From Stigonema ocellatum SAG 48.90 = DSM 106950 (GTDB lineage: Bacteria; Cyanobacteriota; Cyanobacteriia; Cyanobacteriales; Nostocaceae), in NCBI GenBank assembly GCA_016903675.1, contig JADQBA010000014.1:46525-110524 (forward strand): DNA of 64,000 bases. The letters are read 5' to 3'. This document shows, piece after piece, positions 24,784 to 32,702 of the stretch; positions within the stretch are counted from its first letter, which is position 1, and every line of letters begins with the position of its first letter. A model generated the notes under the pieces. It did not search any database and had not been told where the DNA came from. It saw only the letters and a program-made list of their open reading frames with translations. The position numbers and the translations under genes were made by a program.

Positions 24784-25195
24784 ATTTCAACCTCCCTATA
24801 GCAATCTTATTTAAGATCCGAACTTGGGGGACAAGGAGGACAAGGAGGACAAGGAGGACAAACCGCTGCGCGGAAGTCAAAAGTATCAAGTCAAAAGTCA
24901 AAATTAATACTTTTGACTTTTGACTTTTGACTTTTGACTTTCCCCGAAGGGGGCGGCGGGTGTTTGTAATTCCTGCACGGATTGCTATAGGACAATACCC
25001 TTAGTGTTAGGGCTGATTGGTAGGAATTACATAAGTGTAGAGACGCGAAATTTCGCGTCTCTACAGGCGTTGACGGTAGGTAAATTATCTTAACACCAAG
25101 CGTATTGTGCTATGGGAGACTCAAAAGTCATGATTTCCGCGCCTCCTAACTCCTAACTCCTCACTCCTAACTCCTAACTCCTAACTCCTCACTCC
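24784..25195. repeat. Gene-free gap built from tandem and inverted repeats
   Basis: GGACAAGGA nonamers (about four copies) at 24829-24862; TCAAAAG/CTTTTGA heptamers at 24876-24943 arranged so that the two halves are complementary; the MITE at 24993-25107; and CTCCTAA/CTCCTCA heptamers from 25141 on. No gene. Confidence 0.8.
24993..25107. mobile_element. MITE-like element, copy 2 (115 bp)
   Basis: Terminal inverted repeats start CAATACCCTTAGTGTT at the left and the complement of CAATACGCTTGGTGTT at the right. The inner palindrome is GAGACGCGAAATTTCGCGTCTC. Flanks TGCTATAGGA (24983-24992) and TGCTATGGGA (25108-25117) form a 9-of-10 direct repeat. It is a sister of the element at 76-184. Confidence 0.7.
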
Positions 25196-25222
25196 TCACT
25201 CCTCACTCCTCACTCCTCCATC
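25141..25222. repeat. CTCCTAA/CTCCTCA heptamers invading a gene 3' end
   Basis: At least ten heptamers run through the stop codon of the cupin gene (25196-25198); the last six cupin residues are encoded by repeat sequence. Confidence 0.85.
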
Positions 25223-25660
25223 CTCCATCCTCCCCAACACAGCCATGTCCTCCGCATCTAACTCCACTGGTGTACCGCTGCGAATTAATTCGGCAAAGTC
25301 TTCATTGGGAACCATAATAGTCAGCGTATACAACCGACTAGAACCAGTATTTTGAATCAAATGAGTGCCAGTGGGCGGCACTAACAAACTGTCTCCTGCT
25401 TGAATTCGGACAGTTTTGCCGTCACAAAATGCTATTCCTTCTCCTTTGAGGACGAAAAACATTTCCACTGCCCATTGATGGCGATTTGGTGGTGTTTTAC
25501 CACCAACATCAAAAATTTCCAAGCAACAAGTCAAGGAAGTATTAGCGCTTGCTGTATCAAATATAATCGCTAAGCGATTTGTGTCATGGGGACTGATGCG
25601 ATAGGCTTGGTAATCTTTTGGAGATTTGACAACAGCAATCACACAACTGGTGGCGAGCAT
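25196..25660 (-). CDS. Cupin-domain protein
   Basis: 154 residues. The cupin barrel shows HQWAVEMFFVLKGEGIAFCDG (motif 1, with His and Glu metal ligands) and GDSLLVPPTGTHLIQNTG (motif 2, His). It could be a small dioxygenase or sensor; the substrate is unknown. The C-terminal residues (GGVRSEE) are read from the heptamer array and are probably not ancestral. Downstream of the cysteine hydrolase gene on the same strand, separated by about 160 bp of repeats. Confidence 0.8.
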   Translation of the reverse strand: MLATSCVIAVVKSPKDYQAYRISPHDTNRLAIIFDTASANTSLTCCLEIFDVGGKTPPNRHQWAVEMFFVLKGEGIAFCDGKTVRIQAGDSLLVPPTGTHLIQNTGSSRLYTLTIMVPNEDFAELIRSGTPVELDAEDMAVLGRMEDGGVRSEE

Positions 25661-25682
25661 TTATTTATCTCCTTTGAAAAAT

Positions 25683-25830
25683 ACAGGGGTGCAAGGGGGT
25701 AGGGGGGTAGGGGGGTAGGGGGGTAGGAGTGTAGGGCGATGACACGGAGATTTGTTTTGATACATTCCCCTTCCGTGTCCTTTGTTTCCTCCCCTACACC
25801 CTTACACCCCCACACCCCTACCCCCCTATT
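25683..25830. repeat. GGGGGTAG-type repeats between cupin and hydrolase
   Basis: GGGGTAGG tandem units at 25693-25730 and complementary CCCCTACACCC-type units at 25789-25830 form a potential long hairpin. The latter run into the 3' end of the cysteine hydrolase gene. Confidence 0.7.
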
Positions 25831-26612
25831 TCTGCATGAATTCCTACCAGGGATTGAGACAAAATTGCTTGCGAGTCAGTAACAAAGCCAAAGCACTGCT
25901 TCACATTGTACAGAGTTGCTAGCCAACAATACTCAGGAGACGTTGTGGCGGTGCAGTCTTTGACTAACACACAGTCATACCCTAAAAAGTTGGCATCTTG
26001 CAGAGTAGTCATGACACATTGGTCAGCGTTGACACCAGCAAAAAATAGTGTCGTCCTGCCCAAGTTCCGTAGGATACTATCTAAGGGGGTATCCCAAAAA
26101 CCACTCATACGGTACTTATCGATCCGAATATCTTGGGGTAGTTGTTCTAGTTCATCTACCACCGCTGCTGCCCAACTACCCGCCATTAAGACCCTAGCAC
26201 CATTACTAGGTAGCGGATCGCCCAATCCCACACCCTCGCCTGTAGGATTGTAGACGTGATGCAAAGCCGCACTAATATTGAGTAAGTCGGGACGATTTCC
26301 CCAATTTACCCATACCACGGGAACACCATGTGCCCGGAGTGCCGGCAATAAGGTTTGCAACGGTTCGATGGGTTTACGCGCTGGAATTATATCTACACCA
26401 ATATGCGCCAACCAGCCATCAGGGTGGCAAAAGTCGTTTTGCATATCGATGACGAGGATGGCAGATTTTGCCAAATCAAGGCGCAGGGTTTTGGTTTCTG
26501 TTGGTAAAATGACTGGTTGTGGAGTTTGGGGAGGACGAGTAATGTCCACATTCCCATGATTTACCGCCCAAGCATTTGGTACAACTCCTAATTTCCGAAG
26601 AGGTAAACTCAT
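25818..26612 (-). CDS. Isochorismatase-like cysteine hydrolase
   Basis: 264 residues starting MSLPLRKLG at 26612. The catalytic triad of the family is visible: Asp in AILVIDMQNDFCHPDGW, Lys in RIDKYRMSGFWDTPL, Cys in GVNADQCVMTT. Substrates of such enzymes are amides or ureides (biuret, N-carbamoyl compounds, nicotinamide). The reading frame continues upstream for 52 codons, but that part is only translated heptamer repeat (Asn/Thr/Gln/Pro-rich) and is rejected. It is divergent from a TrzA/SsnA-type amidohydrolase and followed by a cupin; together they may break down a nitrogen-rich ring compound. Confidence 0.85.
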   Translation of the reverse strand: MSLPLRKLGVVPNAWAVNHGNVDITRPPQTPQPVILPTETKTLRLDLAKSAILVIDMQNDFCHPDGWLAHIGVDIIPARKPIEPLQTLLPALRAHGVPVVWVNWGNRPDLLNISAALHHVYNPTGEGVGLGDPLPSNGARVLMAGSWAAAVVDELEQLPQDIRIDKYRMSGFWDTPLDSILRNLGRTTLFFAGVNADQCVMTTLQDANFLGYDCVLVKDCTATTSPEYCWLATLYNVKQCFGFVTDSQAILSQSLVGIHAEIGG

Positions 26613-26613
26613 A

Positions 26614-26806
26614 AAATGGTTAGTTCTTTGGTGTTTGTTGTTTGGTGTTGGGTGGTTGGTGTTTGGTGGTTGGTGTTTGGTGTTTGTTGTTTGGTGTTGG
26701 GTGGTTGGTGTTTGTTGTTTGGTGTTGGGTGGTTGGTGTTTGGTGTTATCGTTCCAACCAACAATCAACAGTCAACAGTCAACAGTCAACAGTCAACAGT
26801 CAACAA
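26614..26806. repeat. Heptamer arrays filling a divergent promoter region
   Basis: TTGGTGT/TTGTTGT/GGGTGGT heptamers at 26626-26745, then six AGTCAAC units at 26766-26806. They occupy nearly the whole spacer between the divergent hydrolase and amidohydrolase genes. Confidence 0.85.
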
Positions 26807-26868
26807 TACTATTCTTTATTTTTTTCCGGGAAAATCTCTTAAATGTTGCATTAGTTAATCAATGGTTA

Positions 26869-28332
26869 ATGATAATGAACTTTAACTTTACTATCCAGAA
26901 TGTTTTAATTGCTGTTGAGGATGGTTACGCAAACGTTGATGTACAGGTTGTAGATGGAACCATCGCCGCCATTGCACCGCGTCTAGATGTTGTTGGCACG
27001 GCGATTAACGGTGAAAATAAACTACTACTGCCAGGATTCGTCAATGCCCACACTCATTCCTCTGAAATGTGGCAACGAGGCATAATGTCAGCCTTGCCTC
27101 TAGAATTATGGCTGGCGGAACTCTACGACTTTGCCCCCCTCGAAAGAGAGAAAGTTTACCTCAGCGCCTTGGGAACAGCGGTGGAAACCTTGCTTTCCGG
27201 CGGTACGAGTGTAGTAGATCACCTAGTACTCATCCCAGGCAAAGAATTAGAAACCATCGCTACAGCAGTTCGCGCTTACAGAGAAATTGGTATTCGCGCT
27301 TTTGTGGCACCGCTTATTCAAGATGAATCTCTCACTGCTGGTATCCCATCCGGAGAAACCCAACAAAACGACAGTCGCCTCAAGTCGGGGAACTCATCCA
27401 CGGCGCTGCTTACCCATGAGCCTTATTTTCGTTCAACTGCGGCTACACTAGAACTTATAGAAGAGGCAGTCAGACAATTTCATCGTCCAGATGAGGGGGT
27501 GAGTATTTTAGTCGCACCTACAGGAATACAACTGTGTTCGGATGACTTGTTTGAGGGTTGTATTGAGTTAAGCGATCGCTACAAACTTTGCCGTCACTCC
27601 CATTTACTGGAAACCAAAGCGCAAGAAAAACTCGCCCAAGAAAAATATGGTTGTAGTGCGGTTGAACATCTCAAACGCATTGGTTATTTAGGCGAGTTCA
27701 CAACACTTGCCCATTGCGTCTGGTTAACTGACGCCGATATTGCCATCCTTGCCCAAACCAAATCCACAGTCGTTCATAACCCCTTGAGTAACTTGCGTTT
27801 AGGTAGTGGCATCGCCCCTATTTTAAAATATCGTCAAGCAGGGGTAAACGTGACTTTTGGTTGTGATGGTGCATCTAGTAACGACTCTCAAGATTTACTA
27901 GAAGCCATCAAAATTGGTTCCATATTACACAATGTAACCGACTTAGACTATCAGCACTGGATTACACCCCGACAAGCAGTAGAAATGGCATCTTTGGGCG
28001 GTGTTAAAGGACTGAACCTGGCTGATCAACTTGGTTCCCTGACGGTAGGTAAAAAAGCTGATTTAGTACTCTATGACCTCACCAGCTTATCACTGCTGCC
28101 ACGTACAGACCCCATTGGGTTACTAGTTCTTGGTCGTCCTACCAATGTTGTGGATAGTGTGTGGGTAAACGGCAAACAGATAGTCGCCGATGGTCAAGTT
28201 ACCACCATTAACGTACAGGAATTACGCCACTCACTATTTCACCATAGTCAGTGGGAAGCACAACGCAAATCCCAAACTGTCACCCAGATTGAGGCACATT
28301 ATCGCACAGTCATGGGTTTGTCGGATGAATGA
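26869..28332 (+). CDS. TrzA/SsnA-type amidohydrolase (COG0402)
   Basis: 487 residues from ATG 26869 (or 485 from 26875). Metal ligands of the amidohydrolase barrel: HTHSSE after LLLPGFVNA, RHSHLLET, LAHCVWLT and GCDGASSNDSQD. This subfamily deaminates or dechlorinates aminopyrimidines, guanine, 5'-methylthioadenosine or triazines. The frame is open further upstream but only through heptamer repeats, so the later Met is used. Divergent from the cysteine hydrolase. The substrate cannot be read from sequence; an N-heterocycle is likely. Confidence 0.88.
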   Translation: MIMNFNFTIQNVLIAVEDGYANVDVQVVDGTIAAIAPRLDVVGTAINGENKLLLPGFVNAHTHSSEMWQRGIMSALPLELWLAELYDFAPLEREKVYLSALGTAVETLLSGGTSVVDHLVLIPGKELETIATAVRAYREIGIRAFVAPLIQDESLTAGIPSGETQQNDSRLKSGNSSTALLTHEPYFRSTAATLELIEEAVRQFHRPDEGVSILVAPTGIQLCSDDLFEGCIELSDRYKLCRHSHLLETKAQEKLAQEKYGCSAVEHLKRIGYLGEFTTLAHCVWLTDADIAILAQTKSTVVHNPLSNLRLGSGIAPILKYRQAGVNVTFGCDGASSNDSQDLLEAIKIGSILHNVTDLDYQHWITPRQAVEMASLGGVKGLNLADQLGSLTVGKKADLVLYDLTSLSLLPRTDPIGLLVLGRPTNVVDSVWVNGKQIVADGQVTTINVQELRHSLFHHSQWEAQRKSQTVTQIEAHYRTVMGLSDE

Positions 28333-28335
28333 GAA

Positions 28336-28398
28336 TTATGAATGCTGAATTATGAATTATGTTTTTTTTCATAATTCATAATTCATAATTCATAATTT
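28336..28398. repeat. Inverted AATTCAT heptamers around an oligo-T
   Basis: AATTATGAATTATG, eight T, then CATAATTCATAATTCATAATTC. The fold-back sits between the convergent amidohydrolase and PepSY-like genes and could end transcription on both strands. Confidence 0.75.
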
Positions 28399-28400
28399 CT

Positions 28401-28679
28401 TTACAGGTTGTTTGTATTTGGGCGTTGGCGAAATAAACCTGTCATACTTATACCTGTAATTAACAATCCCACTAATCCCAAACCGGTTAAAAGAGGATAA
28501 ATTTTTTCTAAATGTATAATTTCTAGGGTGTGAATTTTGAGGATAAATTCCCCTAAATCGCCTTGGTGAAACCATTCATGGATAATGGTAAAGCTCATGC
28601 CAGTTAGAACAGTGAGAAATAAGGGGATACATAAAACGATGGATATTTGACGATGGTAACGGCGAAAACTACGAATCAT
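28401..28679 (-). CDS. PepSY-associated TM-like small membrane protein
   Basis: 92 residues with two hydrophobic helices, about 12-32 (SIVLCIPLFLTVLTGMSFTII) and 62-82 (LLTGLGLVGLLITGISMTG). The RxYHRxIS start and the HEW motif after helix 1 match short PepSY-associated proteins that are often near iron or electron-transfer genes. Nothing near it supports a specific role. Confidence 0.65.
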   Translation of the reverse strand: MIRSFRRYHRQISIVLCIPLFLTVLTGMSFTIIHEWFHQGDLGEFILKIHTLEIIHLEKIYPLLTGLGLVGLLITGISMTGLFRQRPNTNNL

Positions 28680-28818
28680 CAGCTATTTCTAGGGGGCTAA
28701 TTTAAACTTTCTTCCTAAAATTTAGACGGAAGTTTTTTGGTTATGGTTTACCTAAAGAGCTCTTCCTTAACGGATATTGACATCCTATAGCAATCCTCAG
28801 CAGATTTTTGAAACACAC

Positions 28819-28913
28819 GTAGGGTGGGCACTGCCCACCATGTCTGGGTTTTGGTGGGCAGTGCCCACCCTACTACTAGACATCTGGGTTTTGGTGGGCA
28901 GTGCCCACCCTAC
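28819..28913. repeat. GTAGGGTGGGCA palindromic repeat, copy 2 plus half copy
   Basis: 28819-28873 is a full palindrome like that at 6456-6510; 28874-28913 repeats the loop and right arm once more in tandem. It lies in the promoter region of the ABC permease gene. Confidence 0.85.
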
Positions 28914-28979
28914 TAGTACACTACTATAAGATTTTTCACAAATGATTTAGGATTCCTCTATCAGTATATTAACTTACAT

Positions 28980-29810
28980 ATGACTCATATCAAAATCCAA
29001 AATCGGTTATGGATATATGGGCTACTAGGGGCGATCGCACTGGTTACCCTTTTCCCCTTATTGTGGCTTGTCAGTACCGCGTTAAAATCGCCAACGGAAA
29101 ATATCTTTCAATCACCCCCACAGTTATTGCCAACTCACCCCACCTTAGAAAACTTTGTCGCGGTTTGGCAATCCTTACCTTTTGGACAGTACTTGTTCAA
29201 CAGTACCCTAGTGGCGGTGCTGACAGTGGGCTTGAATGTAATGTTTTGCGCTTTAGCTGCTTACCCATTGGCAAGACTGTCGTTCCCAGGACGAAACTGG
29301 ATTTTTATCGCTATTGTCGCCACGATTATGATCCCCTTCCAAATCGTGATGATTCCGCTGTACATTTTGATAGTCCAACTGGGTTTAAGAAATACTTATT
29401 TGGGAATGATTTTTCCCAGCTTAGCTTCTGCCTTTGGCATTTTTTTGTTGCGACAAGCTTTCAGTAGCGTCCCTAAAGAGATGGAAGAAGCAGCACGCAT
29501 GGATGGTTGTTCAGAGTTAGGCTTATGGTGGTACATCATGCTTCCAGCAATTCGTCCAGCACTAGTGACCCTGGCAATTTTTGAATTTATCGGTTCTTGG
29601 AGTGACTTTCTCTGGCCTTTAATTGTCATTCAAGATGAGAAATTATACACCCTGACCTTGGGAGTAGCGAAGCTAGCAGGTACTTTTTCCTTGGACTGGC
29701 GATTGGTAGCAGCTGGTTCAGTCATTTCTATTGTCCCAGTCTTGATATTGTTTTTATTTTTACAACGCTATATTGTTCCTACGGAAGTTGGAAGTGGTGT
29801 TAAAGGTTGA
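28980..29810 (+). CDS. Carbohydrate ABC transporter permease (MalG type)
   Basis: 276 residues with six membrane helices. The EAA loop is EEAARMDGCSELGLWWYIMLPAIRPAL (about 172-198), which docks the ATPase. The family imports sugars or polyols, such as glucosylglycerol, maltose or glycerol-3-phosphate. The partner permease, binding protein and ATPase are not in the window; cyanobacterial sugar importers often have scattered subunits. Substrate unknown. Confidence 0.9.
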   Translation: MTHIKIQNRLWIYGLLGAIALVTLFPLLWLVSTALKSPTENIFQSPPQLLPTHPTLENFVAVWQSLPFGQYLFNSTLVAVLTVGLNVMFCALAAYPLARLSFPGRNWIFIAIVATIMIPFQIVMIPLYILIVQLGLRNTYLGMIFPSLASAFGIFLLRQAFSSVPKEMEEAARMDGCSELGLWWYIMLPAIRPALVTLAIFEFIGSWSDFLWPLIVIQDEKLYTLTLGVAKLAGTFSLDWRLVAAGSVISIVPVLILFLFLQRYIVPTEVGSGVKG

Positions 29811-30247
29811 TTTTGCGTAGTCTACCATTCATATTAGGTTAAGTTAGTATAAAAAAAAAAATCAAGTTAAAATCAAGTTAAAATCAAGTTACTATGGCTA
29901 TGGGCAGCAATTCCCATTTTAAATTTGAATGCGATGAGCTTTAAAAAGATGAAATTCGTTGAACGGCAAAGTTTGACCAAAAATGAGGTTTCTAGCTTTT
30001 GTAGATTGAGAACTGGTTCAATAATCGCCTCATTCCCATTGTATCTTTTTAGATCTTTGCACCCTCTATTCCTTACATAGCAAGGGTTTGAGAGCGCATG
30101 TCACCCCCCCAGGTTCCTCGTGGGTTTTCGGCAACTTTAAAAAAAAGAAACCTTGGCGCTGCCAGATGAGAATATAGTTACAGCCAGGTTTTAAATAAGA
30201 CTGTCACGCCTATTTTTAAACTCCAGTTCAGCAATCACGAAAACTGT
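29811..30247. other. Leader region before the biosynthetic locus
   Basis: 437 bp without a gene. AAAATCAAGTT is repeated three times in tandem at 29860-29892. It presumably holds the promoter for the carbamoyltransferase operon; no clear box found. Confidence 0.45.
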
Positions 30248-32086
30248 ATGTATATTTTAGGAATTTCAGCTTATTACCACGATAGCGCCGCTGCTCTAAT
30301 TGTGGATGGTGAAATTGTTGCTGCTGCCCAAGAAGAACGTTTTTCCCGCAAGAAACATGATGCGAGATTTCCTAAAGGGGCGATCGCTTACTGTCTCAAA
30401 CATGCAAACATTAAACTACTAGACATAGACCAAATCGTTTTTTACGACAAGCCATTGGTCAAATTTGAGCGATTATTGGAAACCTATCTCGCCTATGCAC
30501 CCAAAGGCTTACTTTCCTTTATCACCGCCATGCCTGTTTGGTTGAAGGAAAAACTTTACCTGAAGACGCTTTTAAAAAAAGAACTAGCGACCCTCGCAGA
30601 AGCCAAAACAGCACAATTGCCCTCACTCCTATTTGCTGAACATCACCAATCTCACGCCGCCTCTGCCTTTTTCCCCAGTCCCTTCGAGAGATCTGGGGTG
30701 CTGTGCTTAGATGGGGTGGGCGAGTGGGCAACCACCTCAGTCTGGTTGGGAGAGGGACACAAACTCACTCCCCAATGGGAAATAGATTTTCCCCACTCCT
30801 TGGGGTTGCTCTATTCCGCCTTCACCTACTACACCGGCTTCAAGGTGAACTCTGGGGAATACAAACTTATGGGTCTAGCTCCCTACGGTGAACCTAAATA
30901 TGTAGACCAGATCCTCAACCATCTTTTGGATCTCAAAGAAGATGGCACCTTTCGGATGAATATGGACTACTTCAACTACACCACCGGGTTGACCATGACC
31001 AACGACAAATTCCACAGGCTATTTGGTGGAGAACCACGCTCCAGCGAAGGAAAGATTACCCAAAAAGATATGGATTTAGCCCGCTCCATCCAACATGTCA
31101 CAGAGGAAGTTGTCCTCCGGTTGGCCAGAACGGTGAAAAAAGAACTGAACGTAGACTACCTATGTTTAGCTGGAGGAGTCGCCCTTAACTGCGTTGCCAA
31201 CGGACGTATTGTCCGAGAAACGGATTTCCGAGATATTTGGATTCAACCTGCTGCTGGAGATGCCGGAGGGGCAGTGGGAGCAGCCTTAGCGGTGTGGCAT
31301 CAATACAACCAAAAGCCTCGTCCTCAAAGAGATGGGGATGCCATGCACGGAAGCTATCTAGGACCAAGTTTTAGTGAGGCAGAAATTCGAGAGTTCCTCC
31401 AGTCTGTGAATGCACCTTACCAACAACTGGATGATTCCCAACTTTTACCTCACCTAGCAGAAATCCTAGAACAGGGGAATGTGGTCGGTTGGTTCTCTGG
31501 ACGGATGGAGTTTGGACCACGAGCATTGGGCGGGCGTTCAATTATTGGCGATCCTCGCAGTCCCAAGATGCAGTCGGTGATGAACCTGAAAATTAAATAC
31601 CGCGAATCCTTCCGTCCCTTTGCCCCTGCTGTTTTAGCTGAACGTGTTGCAGACTACTTTGAGCTTGACCGTCCCAGTCCCTATATGCTCTTAGTCGCTC
31701 CCCTCCAACCAGAATTGCGGATTCCGATGAACCCAGAGCAGGAGCAGTTATTTGGCATCGACAAGTTAAATGTCAAGCGTTCCCAAATCCCCGCTGTCAC
31801 CCATGTAGATTACTCTGCTCGCATCCAAACTGTCCACCCAGAAACTAACCCGCGCTATTATGAGTTGCTGCAGCAATTTGAGGCGAAAACAGGCTGTGCA
31901 GTTTTAGTAAACACATCCTTTAATGTGCGGGGAGAACCGATTGTTTGTACTCCAGAAGATGCCTATCGCTGTTTTATGAGAACGGAGATGGATTATTTGG
32001 TACTGGAAAATTTCCTCCTAGCCAAATCTGACCAACCTCAAAGGCAGAAAGACGAGTCATGGAAACAAGAATTTGAGTTAGATTAA
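30248..32086 (+). CDS. Carbamoyltransferase, SxtI/NodU type
   Basis: 612 residues. Carbamoyltransferases of the NodU/CmcH/TobZ group make carbamoyl-adenylate and pass the carbamoyl group to a hydroxyl of a secondary metabolite. Seen: MYILGISAYYHDSAAAL (N-terminal Kae1-like fold), metal-binding AEHHQSHAASAFF, LCLDGVGEW, GLAPYG, LAGGVALNCVANG, and the C-terminal FGPRALGGRSIIGDPR and NTSFNVRGEP. The next three genes copy the sxtJ-K-L order of saxitoxin clusters, supporting an SxtI-like call. Likely acceptor: a hydroxyl of the lipopeptide or of a sugar on it. First gene of the + strand operon. Confidence 0.92.
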   Translation: MYILGISAYYHDSAAALIVDGEIVAAAQEERFSRKKHDARFPKGAIAYCLKHANIKLLDIDQIVFYDKPLVKFERLLETYLAYAPKGLLSFITAMPVWLKEKLYLKTLLKKELATLAEAKTAQLPSLLFAEHHQSHAASAFFPSPFERSGVLCLDGVGEWATTSVWLGEGHKLTPQWEIDFPHSLGLLYSAFTYYTGFKVNSGEYKLMGLAPYGEPKYVDQILNHLLDLKEDGTFRMNMDYFNYTTGLTMTNDKFHRLFGGEPRSSEGKITQKDMDLARSIQHVTEEVVLRLARTVKKELNVDYLCLAGGVALNCVANGRIVRETDFRDIWIQPAAGDAGGAVGAALAVWHQYNQKPRPQRDGDAMHGSYLGPSFSEAEIREFLQSVNAPYQQLDDSQLLPHLAEILEQGNVVGWFSGRMEFGPRALGGRSIIGDPRSPKMQSVMNLKIKYRESFRPFAPAVLAERVADYFELDRPSPYMLLVAPLQPELRIPMNPEQEQLFGIDKLNVKRSQIPAVTHVDYSARIQTVHPETNPRYYELLQQFEAKTGCAVLVNTSFNVRGEPIVCTPEDAYRCFMRTEMDYLVLENFLLAKSDQPQRQKDESWKQEFELD

Positions 32087-32100
32087 GAAATTTTTTGACT

Positions 32101-32505
32101 ATGGACGAAATAAAGCAATTAGACCAAAAAGGTTTACGGGAATTTGGACTACTTGGGGGTGCGATCGCAGCCGGTTTATTTGGGTTTTTACTTCCCCTAC
32201 TCCGTCACCATTCTTTCCCAGTTTTACCGTGGCTCATTGCCATGGTACTCTGGATTTGGGCGATCGCTGCCCCAGCAACACTCAATATTGTTTACCAAAT
32301 CTGGATGCGGATCGGACTGGTTTTAGGTTGGATCAATACTCGCGTAATTCTGAGTGTGATTTTCTTTGGGTTCTTCACCCCCATTGGGATGATCAAACGT
32401 TTGTCAGGTGAGGATGCTATGAAGCGGAAAATTGATCCACAAACTCAGAGTTATCGGTTAGTAACCCAACCTAAACCAGCTAAAAGTTTACTCAATCCAT
32501 TTTAA
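32101..32505 (+). CDS. SxtJ family membrane protein
   Basis: 134 residues from ATG 32101, 14 bp after the carbamoyltransferase. Three hydrophobic segments: FGLLGGAIAAGLFGFLLPLL, LPWLIAMVLWIWAIAAPATL and VILSVIFFGFFTPIGMI; the C-terminus is basic and cytoplasmic by charge. Size, topology and position match SxtJ of saxitoxin clusters. Function unknown, but it is a recurrent companion of carbamoyltransferases, perhaps anchoring the enzyme to the membrane. Confidence 0.85.
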   Translation: MDEIKQLDQKGLREFGLLGGAIAAGLFGFLLPLLRHHSFPVLPWLIAMVLWIWAIAAPATLNIVYQIWMRIGLVLGWINTRVILSVIFFGFFTPIGMIKRLSGEDAMKRKIDPQTQSYRLVTQPKPAKSLLNPF

Positions 32506-32522
32506 ATAGGAGAAACTATCCC

Positions 32523-32687
32523 ATGCTCAAAGATACTCTGGATTTTCTCAAAGACCTTGGGGGATTTATACTCCAACAAAAAAATTACTTGCTCATCCCT
32601 CTAATTATCACCCTAGTTTCTTTGGGAGCCTTAATTGTGTTTGCCCAATCTTCTGCGATCGCTCCCTTTATCTACACCTTATTTTAA
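32523..32687 (+). CDS. SxtK-like (DUF5989) mini membrane protein
   Basis: 54 residues, too short for most gene callers. Preceded by AGGAGAAA at a good distance. FLKDLGGFILQQKNYLLIPL leads into one membrane helix (IITLVSLGALIVFAQSSAIAPFIYTLF). The family pattern (W/F-ExxxKxxxLxPL) and the 54-residue length match SxtK as I recall it. 17 bp after sxtJ, 15 bp before the SGNH gene. Confidence 0.85.
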   Translation: MLKDTLDFLKDLGGFILQQKNYLLIPLIITLVSLGALIVFAQSSAIAPFIYTLF

Positions 32688-32702
32688 ATCGGTTCTCAAT
32701 TG

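Noticed and set aside
26614..26768. Long N-terminal extensions of the cysteine hydrolase and of the amidohydrolase
   Set aside because: The extra residues are only translated heptamer repeats (Asn/Thr/Pro or Trp/Val/Gly rich); family members start at MSLPLRK and MNFNFTI.
26862..26882. Second Fur box before the amidohydrolase (TTAATGATAATGAAC)
   Set aside because: Only the left half fits the consensus; the right half does not.
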